From: DATMER01 sp040349255
Lineage (GTDB): Bacteria; Acidobacteriota; Thermoanaerobaculia; Multivoradales; UBA5704
Direction: 5' to 3'
DNA: 64,000 nt
Assembly (NCBI GenBank): GCA_040349255.1
Contig: JBEQUE010000206.1
Span: 6,509 to 70,508 of the forward strand
Part shown: in pieces, positions 36,870 to 46,300 of the stretch
Layout: every line of letters begins with the position of its first letter
Position numbering within the stretch: position 1 is the first letter of the stretch
Program-made: the position numbers and the translations under genes
Notes under the pieces: generated by a model
Databases searched by the model: none
What the model was told of the DNA's origin: nothing
The model's input: the letters and a program-made list of their open reading frames with translations, nothing else

Positions 36870-38768
36870 ATGAACGGCATCCGCTGGACGCACCGGTTCC
36901 GGTACGGATTCGACAACCTCATGTCGCGCGGGACCCCGGCCCTGATCGGGCTGCTGGCCCTCTGCTCCCTCGGCCTGATCATGGTCGCCGCCCTGGTCAT
37001 GGTGATCCTGCGCATCGTGCCCGGAGGCGCCGAAGGCCCGCCGGGCTTCGGCGAGAGCATGTGGCTGAGCCTCATGCGCACACTCGACTCCGGCACCATG
37101 GGCGGGGACGAGGGGCTCGGCTTCCGCTGGACGATGCTGTTCGTGACCCTCGGCGGCATCTTCATCGTCAGCGCGCTCATCGGCGTGCTCAACAGCGGCC
37201 TCGAAGGCAAGCTCGACGAGCTGCGCAAGGGCCGCTCGTTCGTCATCGAGAAGGACCACACGCTGATCCTCGGCTGGTCGCCGAAGATCTTCACCGTCCT
37301 TTCCGAGCTGGTGCTCGCCAACGAGAACCGGCACAAGCCGCGCATCGTCGTCCTGGCCGACAAGGACAAGATCGAGATGGAGGACGAGATCCGCGACGAG
37401 ATCGGCGACAGCGGCAAGACGAAGATCATCTGCCGCACCGGCAGCCCGCTCAATCTCAACGACCTGGAGATCGTCAACCCGCACGAGGCGCGGTCGATCG
37501 TCGTGCTGGCGCCGGAGAGCGAGGACCCCGACCCGGAGGTCATCAAGACGATCCTGGCGATCACCAACAACCCGAACCGGCGCGAGGGGGCCTACCACAT
37601 CGTGGCCGAGATCGCCGAGCCGCGCAACGTCGAGGTCGCGAAGATGGTCGGCAAGGACGAGGCGGAGCTGGTCGTCACCGGCGACCTGATCCCGCGCATC
37701 ATCGTCCAGACCTCGCGGCAGTCGGGCCTCTCCGTGGTCTACACCGAGTTGCTCGACTTCGGCGGCGACGAGGTCTACTTCCAGGAGGAGCCGAAGCTGG
37801 TCGGGAAGACCTTCGGCGATGCGCTGCTGGCCTACGAGGACTCCGCGATCATGGGCCTGCGCAAGCGGGACGGGGCCATCCTCCTCAACCCGCCGATGGA
37901 CACGCCGATCGAGGACGGCGACAAGGTCATCGCGATCTCGGAGGACGACGACACCGTGCGCGTCTCCGACTCGGCGCCCCGGATCGACGAGCGGGCGATC
38001 CACGGCGCGCCGGCCACGGAGTCGCGCCCGGAGCGCACCCTGCTGCTGGGTTGGAACGAGCAGGGCTCGGCCATCGTGCACGAGCTGGACCGCTACGTGG
38101 CGCCCGGCTCCGAGCTCACCCTGGTGGCGGACGTCCCGGGCTTCGCCGGCCTCATCGAGCAGGAGTGCGGCGACCTGGAGCGCCAGAAGCTCACCTGCCG
38201 CGAGGCGGACACCAAGGACCGCCGCGTCCTCGACGGCCTCGGCGTCGAGACCTTCGACCAGGTCATCCTGCTCTGCTATTCCGAGCAGCTCGACGTCCAG
38301 GAGGCGGACGCCCGCACGCTGATCACCCTTCTCCATCTGCGCGACATGGCGGAGAAGGGGGGGCACGACTTCCGCATCGTCAGCGAGATGCTCGACGTGC
38401 GCAACCGCGAGCTGGCGGAGGTCACCCAGGCGGACGACTTCATCGTCAGCAACAAGCTCACCAGCCTGATGCTCTCGCAGATCTCGGAGAACAAGGAGCT
38501 GAACGCGGTTTTCGCCGACGTGTTCGATCCGGACGGCTCGGAGATCTACCTGAAGCCGGCCGGCGACTACGTGAACCTCGGCGTCGCGGTGAGCTTCTAC
38601 ACCGTCACGGAGGCGGCCCGCCGCCGTGGCGAGGTGGCGATCGGCTACCGCCGGATGGCCGACGCCAAGAACGCCGAGAAGTCCTACGGCGTGGCCGTGA
38701 ACCCGAAGAAGTCCGACACGGTCTCCTTCGGCAAGGAGGACCAGGTCATCGTGCTGGCGGAGGACTGA
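36870..38768 (+). CDS. CASTOR/POLLUX/DMI1-like ion channel protein
   Basis: 632 residues from ATG 36870 with AGGAGATC upstream. Two N-terminal membrane helices (ALIGLLALCSLGLIMVAALV; MLFVTLGGIFIVSALIGVL) flank a short pore-like region (SMWLSLMRTLDSGTMGGDEG). Two cytoplasmic RCK/TrkA-like modules follow (IEKDHTLILGWSPK...; RTLLLGWNEQGSAIVHELDR). The 'LILGWSPK/LLGWNE' strands are the mark of the CASTOR/POLLUX family known from plant symbiosis channels. Bacterial members are common but little studied; cation or calcium gating is inferred from the family. Confidence 0.9.
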   Translation: MNGIRWTHRFRYGFDNLMSRGTPALIGLLALCSLGLIMVAALVMVILRIVPGGAEGPPGFGESMWLSLMRTLDSGTMGGDEGLGFRWTMLFVTLGGIFIVSALIGVLNSGLEGKLDELRKGRSFVIEKDHTLILGWSPKIFTVLSELVLANENRHKPRIVVLADKDKIEMEDEIRDEIGDSGKTKIICRTGSPLNLNDLEIVNPHEARSIVVLAPESEDPDPEVIKTILAITNNPNRREGAYHIVAEIAEPRNVEVAKMVGKDEAELVVTGDLIPRIIVQTSRQSGLSVVYTELLDFGGDEVYFQEEPKLVGKTFGDALLAYEDSAIMGLRKRDGAILLNPPMDTPIEDGDKVIAISEDDDTVRVSDSAPRIDERAIHGAPATESRPERTLLLGWNEQGSAIVHELDRYVAPGSELTLVADVPGFAGLIEQECGDLERQKLTCREADTKDRRVLDGLGVETFDQVILLCYSEQLDVQEADARTLITLLHLRDMAEKGGHDFRIVSEMLDVRNRELAEVTQADDFIVSNKLTSLMLSQISENKELNAVFADVFDPDGSEIYLKPAGDYVNLGVAVSFYTVTEAARRRGEVAIGYRRMADAKNAEKSYGVAVNPKKSDTVSFGKEDQVIVLAED

Positions 38769-38771
38769 TCT

Positions 38772-39800
38772 CTACTTCCAGCGGAAGATCTTGAGCGCGA
38801 TCGCGAAGCAGGCGATCCCCCAGGCCGCGAGAATCCCGAGCTGGGGCGCGATCTGGACGAGGCCGTGGCCTTCGTTCATCACGCCCCGCAGCGCGTCGTT
38901 GAGCGCGGTGAGCGGCAGCGCCCGGATCAGCGGCTGCAGGGCGTCCGGGAAGCGCTCGGCGGAGAAGAAGACGCCCGACAGCAGCCACATGGGCATCATC
39001 GTGAGGTTCGCGAGGCCGCTCGCGCCCTCGACGGTGCTCACCCGCGAGGAGATCAGCAGGCCGAGGCCGCAGAAGGACATGGCCCCGAGCAGGCAGAGCG
39101 CGAAGAACACGAGCGCCGAGCCGCGCATCGGCACGCCGAAGACGAGCCAGCCGAAGCCGGCGAGCAGCGCGATCTCGGGCACCAGGAAGATCATCCGGCC
39201 GAGGATCTGCGACAGCAGGTAGTCGCTGCGCCGCATGGGGGTCGCGACCAGCCGCTTGAGCACCTTGCGGTTGCGCGCGTTGACGACCGAGAACGCGAGG
39301 CTCCAGATGCCGGTGCCCATGAGGTTCATCCCGATCAGGCCCGGGATCAGGAAGTCGATGTAGCGCGCACCCTTTTCGGTGACCTTCTCGTCGCGGACCG
39401 GCATCCGGTCGGTGCGGCCGGCGGCGCGCTGGAGGGCGTCGTCCGCCTCCAGCCGCGCGATGCGCGAGTCGGGCCGGGTCTCGTCGAAGTGGAAGACGGC
39501 CGGCGGGCCGGGCTCGACGAGCAGCGAGATCCGGCCGGTGCGGAGCGCGTTGCGCCCTTCCTCGGCGGAGTACGGCCGCGGCAGCAGACCCGGAGAGCGC
39601 TGGAGCGCCGCGAGCGCCGCGTCGGCGCCCGGTCCGGACACGACGCCGATCGGGGTCCGGTCCGGCGGCTTCTCGCGGAAGGCGAAGCCGAGCACGAGCG
39701 CGAGCAGCAGCGGGAAGAGGAACACCCAGACGATGGCCTCGGGCTCGCGCAGGAAGTCCCGGACCTTGGTGGCGGTCAGCTCGCGCAGCGGGCTAGGCAT
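38772..39800 (-). CDS. ABC-2 type permease without adjacent ATPase
   Basis: 342 residues from ATG 39800. A helix near the N-terminus (IVWVFLFPLLLALVLGFAFR), a periplasmic domain of about 150 residues and five C-terminal helices (MNLMGTGIWSLAFSVVN; LVPEIALLAGFGWLVFG; LVFFALCLLGAMSFCGLGLL) give the NodJ/YhgE-like ABC-2 plan. No ATPase gene is adjacent, but an orphan DrrA-type ATPase on the same strand lies at 48536-49474. The two may have been neighbours before insertion of the intervening RHS region. It ends three bases from the convergent channel gene. Confidence 0.87.
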   Translation of the reverse strand: MPSPLRELTATKVRDFLREPEAIVWVFLFPLLLALVLGFAFREKPPDRTPIGVVSGPGADAALAALQRSPGLLPRPYSAEEGRNALRTGRISLLVEPGPPAVFHFDETRPDSRIARLEADDALQRAAGRTDRMPVRDEKVTEKGARYIDFLIPGLIGMNLMGTGIWSLAFSVVNARNRKVLKRLVATPMRRSDYLLSQILGRMIFLVPEIALLAGFGWLVFGVPMRGSALVFFALCLLGAMSFCGLGLLISSRVSTVEGASGLANLTMMPMWLLSGVFFSAERFPDALQPLIRALPLTALNDALRGVMNEGHGLVQIAPQLGILAAWGIACFAIALKIFRWK

Positions 39801-39842
39801 CGGAGGCAAAGCTAACACACCTGCGGAATCCAGGCCGCCGGC

Positions 39843-40379
39843 TCAGTGCGTGTCCGCAGGTCTCTGCCTCGTGTACAGCGACTCGTAGTAGGAGCGGCCG
39901 TCCCGGACGAGGTGGATCCGGCCCGTGGCGGCCCAGCGGCGGAGCGTGGCCGAGACGCTCCGTGGCTCGATGCCCTGCTTCAGCTTCGCGCCCCAGCGCC
40001 GGTGGATCTCGGCGATGAGCGTCGACGCGCCGAAGACCTCGTCGGGTCCCTTGGTCTCGATCACGCGGCTCATCAACCGGCTCAACCAGCGCCACCCGCC
40101 CGTGGCGATGTCGTCGGACAGCGGGGCTGGAGCCGGAGCCGGCGGCTTGACGTCCACCAGCATCCCGCCGATGGATTCGGACGCGGCCTTGAAGGCTTCG
40201 TAACGCTCGACCGCCGTGCGGTGCTCGGCCTGGTGGGACGCCTTCTGCCCGGCGTGGAATGCCTGTCGCTCGGCATGGTGCGCCTCCTGGGCCGCGTGGA
40301 GCTCTTCCTGCTCCTTGTGGTACGCGATCTTCGACTCCAACTGCGCGAGCGCCTCGGCGATGGACACGTTCGAGCCCAT
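39843..40379 (-). CDS. Histidine-rich coiled-coil protein with C-terminal winged-helix-like domain
   Basis: 178 residues. Residues about 5-70 form a long coiled coil unusually rich in histidine and glutamine (HAAQEAHHAERQAFHAGQKA), followed by a short Pro/Ala linker and a compact C-terminal domain (VFGASTLIAEIHRRWGAKL; SVSATLRRWAATGRIHLVRD) with the look of a winged helix. The upstream low-GC repeat contributes part of its ribosome site (GTAGAGGGATCTGGA before ATG). The His-rich helix could bind metal. I recognise no named family. Confidence 0.65.
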   Translation of the reverse strand: MGSNVSIAEALAQLESKIAYHKEQEELHAAQEAHHAERQAFHAGQKASHQAEHRTAVERYEAFKAASESIGGMLVDVKPPAPAPAPLSDDIATGGWRWLSRLMSRVIETKGPDEVFGASTLIAEIHRRWGAKLKQGIEPRSVSATLRRWAATGRIHLVRDGRSYYESLYTRQRPADTH

Positions 40380-40387
40380 TCCAGATC

Positions 40388-40875
40388 CCTCTACGTTGAA
40401 GAGCGATGAGTTTCGAGCCCTGATCCTACCGGATGCGAGGCCCAGTGTCTATCCTACGTTGAAGAAAGCGCAGGCATTTCAACGTATAGAGGTGTCATTT
40501 CAGCGAGCTTCGTGCTCTTCGTTGCGAAGTGTTCCCGCACTGCCGCGAGACCGAGATTGTACGTAGAGAGATAGTCTGTATTTTCCGCGTAGAGTGTCTA
40601 ATATGTAGAGGATAAGATAATCATTGCGACGCATGGCGGCTAGCACGTCGAAAAATAAGCCGTCAGCATCGAAGTGTCGGAGTCGGTCGTTGAAGAATAA
40701 GCTTCCTGCGTGGAGGATATTGCGAGACTTTCCATGTGCGAGCATTATCGTTCAACGTAGAGGAGACGCATTTCAATGTTCTTGTTTGTTTGTATTGAGG
40801 ATTTGGTAGTAATTTCAACGTAAAGGTCGTAATCTTCCATGCTGCTTGGATTGATTTCAACGTAACGCAGGTCCT
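40388..40875. repeat. Low-GC region with degenerate TTCAACGTAGAGG repeats
   Basis: The 530-base intergenic stretch is about half AT, unlike its neighbours, and has no convincing gene. TTCAACGTAGAGG-like words recur in both orientations: CTACGTTGAAG at 40391 and 40454, TTCAACGTATAGAG at 40478, GTACGTAGAGAG at 40559, TTCAACGTAGAGG at 40751, TTCAACGTAAAGG at 40814, TTCAACGTAACG at 40857, with weaker copies between. A perfect nine-base inverted pair is TACGTTGAA (40455-40463) and TTCAACGTA (40478-40486). Spacing is often near 20-25 bases, as in a decayed tandem array. Confidence 0.7.
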
Positions 40876-40912
40876 TTGCGACGTTGTGAGGCGAGCTGCT
40901 GACGTGCAACGG

Positions 40913-43303
40913 TTACAGGAAGTACCCGTTCACGTCCACGATCACATCGACGTTCCCCGACGCTCCATTCTGCACCGCCAGCGTGCCGAGGCCGTCCGTC
41001 GACAGCTTGATCAACGCGTTGTTGGCGCGCGTCTGGCCGGCCGAGAAGTTGAGGCTGCTCGTCCCCATGGGGATGGCGTTGCCGGGGTAGAGGCTGAGGA
41101 AGCCCGAAACCGTCGGGGCAGGGACGGTGATGTTGACCGAGAGCGACTTCGCCCCGGCCGGGATGCCGCAGCTCCCGATGGCGGTGAAGACGCGCAGGGT
41201 CCCGGCGCCGAGCGAAGGCCCGCCCAGGGGGGCGTTGGGATTTCGGGTATCGACCAGTCGGCAGGGGATGACCGTGTAGAAGGAGAGCGCCTCCGAAGGG
41301 GGATCGTAGAAATAGCTGTCGCTCAAAGTTCCGCTTCGGTTGTCCGGGTTGGTCACCGAGACGCTGACCGTCCCCGTGGCATGCGCCCCGGTGGTCGCCT
41401 TGATCGTGTTGCCGGCGACCGAGACGACGGTCGCGGGGACGTCACCGATCGACACCGTCGCCCCGCTCTGGAAGTCGCCCCCGGTGATGACGATTGGCGT
41501 GCCCCCGTGCGTCGTGCCGCTCCGCGGGGAGATCGAGATCACGATCGGCGCCGCGTGGAGCGTCAGGGTGGCGGTGCCGGTCGCGGTGCCCATCGGATCG
41601 AACACGATCCGATAGGTCCCGCTGACGGGAAGGGCCGGCAGATCGATGAAGCCCGTCGCGCACTCCACAAATCTGAAGAATTCAGACCCGTCAGGTTGGA
41701 GAATCGAGAAGTATCCGCAGTCGCCGCCGGCGATTCCGACACTGATGTCGAGGGAAATACGCTGTCCGGCGGAGCCGGCAAACGTCAAGACGGCATTCTG
41801 CCCCGGGATGGTCGTTGTCACCGTGACCGGTGGGCCGCCCGGAACGATGCCTGCCGTCGCATCTGGCGGTACGTTGTAGAGCGTCAGGGTGACGGCGCCT
41901 GTAGCGGCGCCGTATGGATCGAAGGTGATCCGATAGGTGCCGCTGACGGGAAGGACTTGCAGATCGATGAATCCTGACGCGCATTGTATTGCCGCGCCGA
42001 CGAGAGCGGACCCGTCAGGCCGGAGTATCGACAAGTATCCGCAGCTGCCACCGACGGTTCCGACGCTGATGCCGAGGGAGATACGCTGCCCGGCGGAGCC
42101 AGCAAACGTCACAGCGAGATTCTGCCCCGGGGTGGCCGTTGTCACCGTGACCGGTGAGCCGCCCGGAACGATGCCGGCCGTCGCATCAGGCGGTACGTTG
42201 TAGAGCGTCAGGGTGGCGGTGCCGGTTTCCGTCAGGCTTGGATCGAAGGTGATCAGATAGGTGCCGCTGACAGGGAGGACCTGCCGGTCGATGAATCCCG
42301 TGCAGACGAAAGTCGAGTCCACGAGATAGGGCCCGTCCGGCCGGCGAATCGACATGGAAGGGCAGTAGTAAAAGCCGCTATCAAGGCCGACGCCCAGAGA
42401 GATCCGCTGTCCGGCGGAGCCGCTGAAGGCGACCAGCCCTATCTTGTTGGCCTGAGAAACCGTCAGGCTGCGAGTCTCCCCAATCGCCATCCTGCCGGTC
42501 ACCGCGACATCGGCGGCCGTGTACGGAGATGGGGATACGAAGAAGTCGCCGGTGCTGGTGGCCCGCCCATTGGGGGTCGAGACCGTGATGGGGCCGGACG
42601 TCGTGGTCGACGAAACGACGACACCGAGGCTTGTCGCGGTCGCCGAGCTGGCAACACCAAGATTTCCATTGAAAGAGACTCTGTTGTTGCCGGCCGCCGG
42701 CTCGAAGTTCGTGCCCGTGATCGTCACGGTGCTCCCAACCGTGCCGATCGTGGGTGTGAAGCCGCTGATGGATGGCGCATTGTTCGGCCCGACCGTGAAC
42801 GAGGTGGCGGTGACCGCGCTCCCAGTTGGTGACGTGACGCGAATCGGACCAGTCGTGGCTGCGCCTGGCACCACCACCACCAACTGATTCGGTGCTGCGG
42901 TCACCACGGCCGCAGGCGCGCCGTTGAAGGTCACGGCGTTCTGAGCCGCAGTCGCACTGAATCCAGCCCCCAGGATGGTCACGTTCGTGCCGACGGGGCC
43001 CGATTTCGGGCTGAACGCCAGAATCGACACGGCTGCGCTTCCACGCGCGATCGACAGGATGTTGCCGACGGCATCGTACGTATACGTAGCCGTATTGCCC
43101 GCGGCGTCTGCCATACCGATGAGCCGGCCGGCCTCGTCGTACGCGAAGACGAAATTGGTCGTCTCGGCTGAAACGCCCGTCACTGAGGGTGCGGCGTATG
43201 GCTGCGCCCTGAGGATGCTTGCAGGCCCGAGCACCAATAGCGCGATGACGACGCGATAGAAGCCTGGAAAGCTCAACAACCGATGCACCATGGGCACCAC
43301 CAT
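40913..43303 (-). CDS. Secreted YD-repeat/IPT-TIG/PPC-like multidomain protein
   Basis: 796 residues if started at ATG 43303; ATG 43291 is equally possible, and no strong ribosome site marks either. A signal peptide (FYRVVIALLVLGPASILRAQ) leads into one short RHS-type YD pair (TYTYDAVGNILS), two IPT/TIG domains (SPKSGPVGTNVTILGAGFS; TPTIGTVGSTVTITGTNFE), three tandem PPC-like domains of about 109 residues, another IPT, and a C-terminal beta domain around VDTRNPNAPLGG. It follows the RHS gene on the same strand. Extracellular or surface adhesion-like role is inferred. Confidence 0.82.
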   Translation of the reverse strand: MVVPMVHRLLSFPGFYRVVIALLVLGPASILRAQPYAAPSVTGVSAETTNFVFAYDEAGRLIGMADAAGNTATYTYDAVGNILSIARGSAAVSILAFSPKSGPVGTNVTILGAGFSATAAQNAVTFNGAPAAVVTAAPNQLVVVVPGAATTGPIRVTSPTGSAVTATSFTVGPNNAPSISGFTPTIGTVGSTVTITGTNFEPAAGNNRVSFNGNLGVASSATATSLGVVVSSTTTSGPITVSTPNGRATSTGDFFVSPSPYTAADVAVTGRMAIGETRSLTVSQANKIGLVAFSGSAGQRISLGVGLDSGFYYCPSMSIRRPDGPYLVDSTFVCTGFIDRQVLPVSGTYLITFDPSLTETGTATLTLYNVPPDATAGIVPGGSPVTVTTATPGQNLAVTFAGSAGQRISLGISVGTVGGSCGYLSILRPDGSALVGAAIQCASGFIDLQVLPVSGTYRITFDPYGAATGAVTLTLYNVPPDATAGIVPGGPPVTVTTTIPGQNAVLTFAGSAGQRISLDISVGIAGGDCGYFSILQPDGSEFFRFVECATGFIDLPALPVSGTYRIVFDPMGTATGTATLTLHAAPIVISISPRSGTTHGGTPIVITGGDFQSGATVSIGDVPATVVSVAGNTIKATTGAHATGTVSVSVTNPDNRSGTLSDSYFYDPPSEALSFYTVIPCRLVDTRNPNAPLGGPSLGAGTLRVFTAIGSCGIPAGAKSLSVNITVPAPTVSGFLSLYPGNAIPMGTSSLNFSAGQTRANNALIKLSTDGLGTLAVQNGASGNVDVIVDVNGYFL
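41530..42460. repeat. Three in-gene repeats of about 327 bp (PPC-like domains)
   Basis: Three consecutive segments encode nearly the same domain, each with GSAGQRISL, RPDG (or QPDG) and LPVSGTY blocks. The spacing of equivalent sites (near 41755, 42081 and 42405) is about 327 bases. Nucleotide identity between the second and third repeats is high, so the duplication or gene conversion is recent compared with the rest of the gene. Confidence 0.88.
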
Positions 43304-43358
43304 TAGCCGTTGAAAGTCAGAATCTCCCCGAAGGGAAGACATCGCCGCGACCACGCTT

Positions 43359-46300
43359 TCAGTGGCGGCGACCAGCACCAAGCGCCCGCCGAGCGAAATC
43401 CCTACAAGTATTTGAGTTCCACGGGAGCCAGCTATAGGGTGGTCTCTTGTCGTTGTGCATCAGCCGTTCCGCGTAGTCATAGACCTTCTTCTCATCGATG
43501 TCCTTCTCGCAAGTCAGCTCCGCAGTCGTTCCGTGGCCGGCCTTCCGGGACAGGTCTTCCAGAAGGTTATCGAGGGACTCGGGCGTCGGATTTCCGTGCT
43601 GATCGAGAGTCAGATCACTGACGAACCGCCGCTCCACGGAGCCGTAGTCTGATCCAAAGCGACCGTATTCGTAATAGCGGGTGGCTCCGGTTCGATTGTC
43701 ATATCCAAGGGCTCCCGCATGACCGGGGGTCGACGTGGTCTTCCAGTCAGTGTAGGGTATGGTAATGGGATAGTCAGGAAAGTCGATGAAGCAACCGGCG
43801 AGGCCAAGCGGATCGATAAGCATCAATGGATTGCCACCGACATAGGCATAAGGATTGGTGCCCCCCTCCACCCCGATCGGATCTTCGCTGATGAACCGCC
43901 CGAAGACCGGACTGTAGTACCGGGCCCGGTAGTAGTAGAGGCCAGTGCCATCGTTCTCGCGTCCCGCATATTGGAGCGGATTGCTGCTCGCGTCGCCGGT
44001 CGACGTCGTGGCACCGTACGGAGTGTAGGTATATTGCGTCCTTGAAATGCCTGCGTCGTCGACCAGGGCCAGCGCGCTGCCCAGGGCATCCTTCAGGAAG
44101 GTGCGGGCACCCGCCGCGTCAGTTCGCCGGAAGATCTCGTCGAGCCCGAAACCGCCGAGGATCGTCGCCTTGACGGATGTACCGGTGAGCTCCTGGCTGA
44201 TGTTCGCTCCGTCATAGAGGAACCTCGTCATCGAGCCCGATACCGTGACGCTGCTGCGGCGCCCGAACGCGTCATACCCGAAGCTCGTGGGCGCCGCTCC
44301 TGAGATCGACTGCAACCTGTTGCGCGAATCCCAGGTGTAAGTCCGGCTGCCGTCGCTCGTGAGGTTGCCCTTGGCATCGTAGGCCAGCGCTGTTCCACTC
44401 CAAGCGGTCAACCGGTTCGCCGCATTGTACGTCGCACTGGTCACGGCGGCTGGCATGTTGCGCCGCGCAAGGCTCCCGCTCTCCCGGATGCGTCGGCCCG
44501 CCGCGTCGTACTGGTATGCGAGATCGCCCAGCGTCAAGCCGGCCCGCGTGTACACGATCCCGGTGATCTGCCCTGCGTCGTCGTACGTGTAGGAGGTGGA
44601 GATCCCACCCGGAAGGCTCAGCGTCGTTCGCCGACCCATGGCGTCGTACGCGAAGCCCACCGAGTCGGTGCCTCTGGTGATTCCGGTGAGCCGGTCGGCA
44701 TCGTCATAGGCGTAGGTGACATCAGGCTGGCCGGGGATGCTGAGCCGCGTGCGGCGCCCGGCGGCATCGTAGATGTAGGCCACGCTACCTCGCGGGCTGG
44801 TTTCCGAGGTGAGGCGATCCAAAGTGTCGTACCCATGCGTGATCGTGCCGTCCTGGGTGTCGACGGCCTGGGTCAAGCGGTTGCCCGCGTCCCACGTATA
44901 TGTCACCGTCGCGTCCGGCGGTGTCAGGGCCGCACCCACTGTCGCGCGCCCAAACTCGGCCGTCTTCGGACGATCGAGCGCATCGTAGGTGAAGGTGCTG
45001 ATCTTGCCGGTGCGTTCGGTGGCCTGGGTCAGGTTGTCCATCCCGTCATAAGCAAAGCTGTCCGTCTTGAGCAACGGGTCGGTGACGGCCGTCAACCGAT
45101 CCTTGGCGTCATAGGCGAACCTCGTCACGCCTCCTTTGGCGTCCGTGATCTGCGTCAGATTGCTGTTCGAATCATAGACGTAGCTGGTGACAGCGCCCAA
45201 GGGGTCGGTGATTTTCGTGAGCCGATCCAGGCGGTCGTAATCGTAACGATACCGGTTGCCCAGCGGATCGGTAAGGGCCAGAAGCCGTCCCGCGGAATCG
45301 GTGTACATCGACACGATGCGCCCGAGGGGATCCGTGGTCGAGAGCAGGTCCCCACCTTCGTAGGCGAACTGGGTGATCTTCCCCAGGGCACTGGTCGCCG
45401 CCGCCACTCTTCCTGCCGCGGTATAGGAGAACCGGGCGATGTTGCCCAAGGCGTCTTCGATCTCCGTGAGTTGGCCCAGCGAATCGTAGCGGAGCTTCTG
45501 AACGTGCCCGAGGGCGTCGGTGGCCGACGTGAGCTGGTTGAATGAAGATTCGTAGGTGAAGGTCGCCGTGCTCGCGCTCGGCGTGCCGGCGAGCCGGGTG
45601 ACGCTCGTCACATTGCCGCGGGCGTCGTACGAGAAAGCCGTGCGCCGGCCGAGCGCATCGGTGACCGCCGTGATCAGGTTGGTCGCCGCGGCGCGCTCGA
45701 ACGTCGTCGTCTGCTGCTCCGGCTTGCCCAACGCGCGCGTCTCGTCGATCACGAATCCACCAGCATTGAACGTGAGCCGCCGCACATTTCCGCGCGGGTC
45801 GGTGATGTCCGTCCGAGTCACACGGGTGCCGTCGAGCGTATAGGCAAACTGGTAGATGCCTCCATCAGCGAGCGTCTGCCTCGTCACGCGGCCGTTGGCG
45901 TCGTATACATTGGTGACCATTACGGCGCCGGTCGGCTTCTTTACGGTGGTCATGCGGTGCGCTGCGTCGTAGCCATACTCTTCGATGCCGCCCTCCGGAT
46001 CGGTGACTTTCCACAGACGGCCCGAGGCGTCGTACTGATAGGTGACCACGCGGCCGGCGTTGTCGCGGGCTTCCGTGATCCTGTTGGCGGTGCCGTAGGT
46101 GAAATCGATCGATCGCCCGTCGGGCGAGGCTACCCGGGTGAGGTTACGATTCGCGTCGCGCAGAAGCGTGAGCTGGTTGCCCCAGCGATCCCGATACTCG
46201 ATCATCGCGGCGGCTCTGGCGCTCGTGCAACCTCCACAGTCGGGGAAGTACATCTCGACACCGTTCTTCATGCGCAGACGCCACCGCCCCTCCACGTACG

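Noticed and set aside
40913..43303. Immunity or chaperone role for the gene after the RHS gene
   Set aside because: It encodes a large signal-peptide protein of IPT and PPC-like domains, not a small immunity-type fold.
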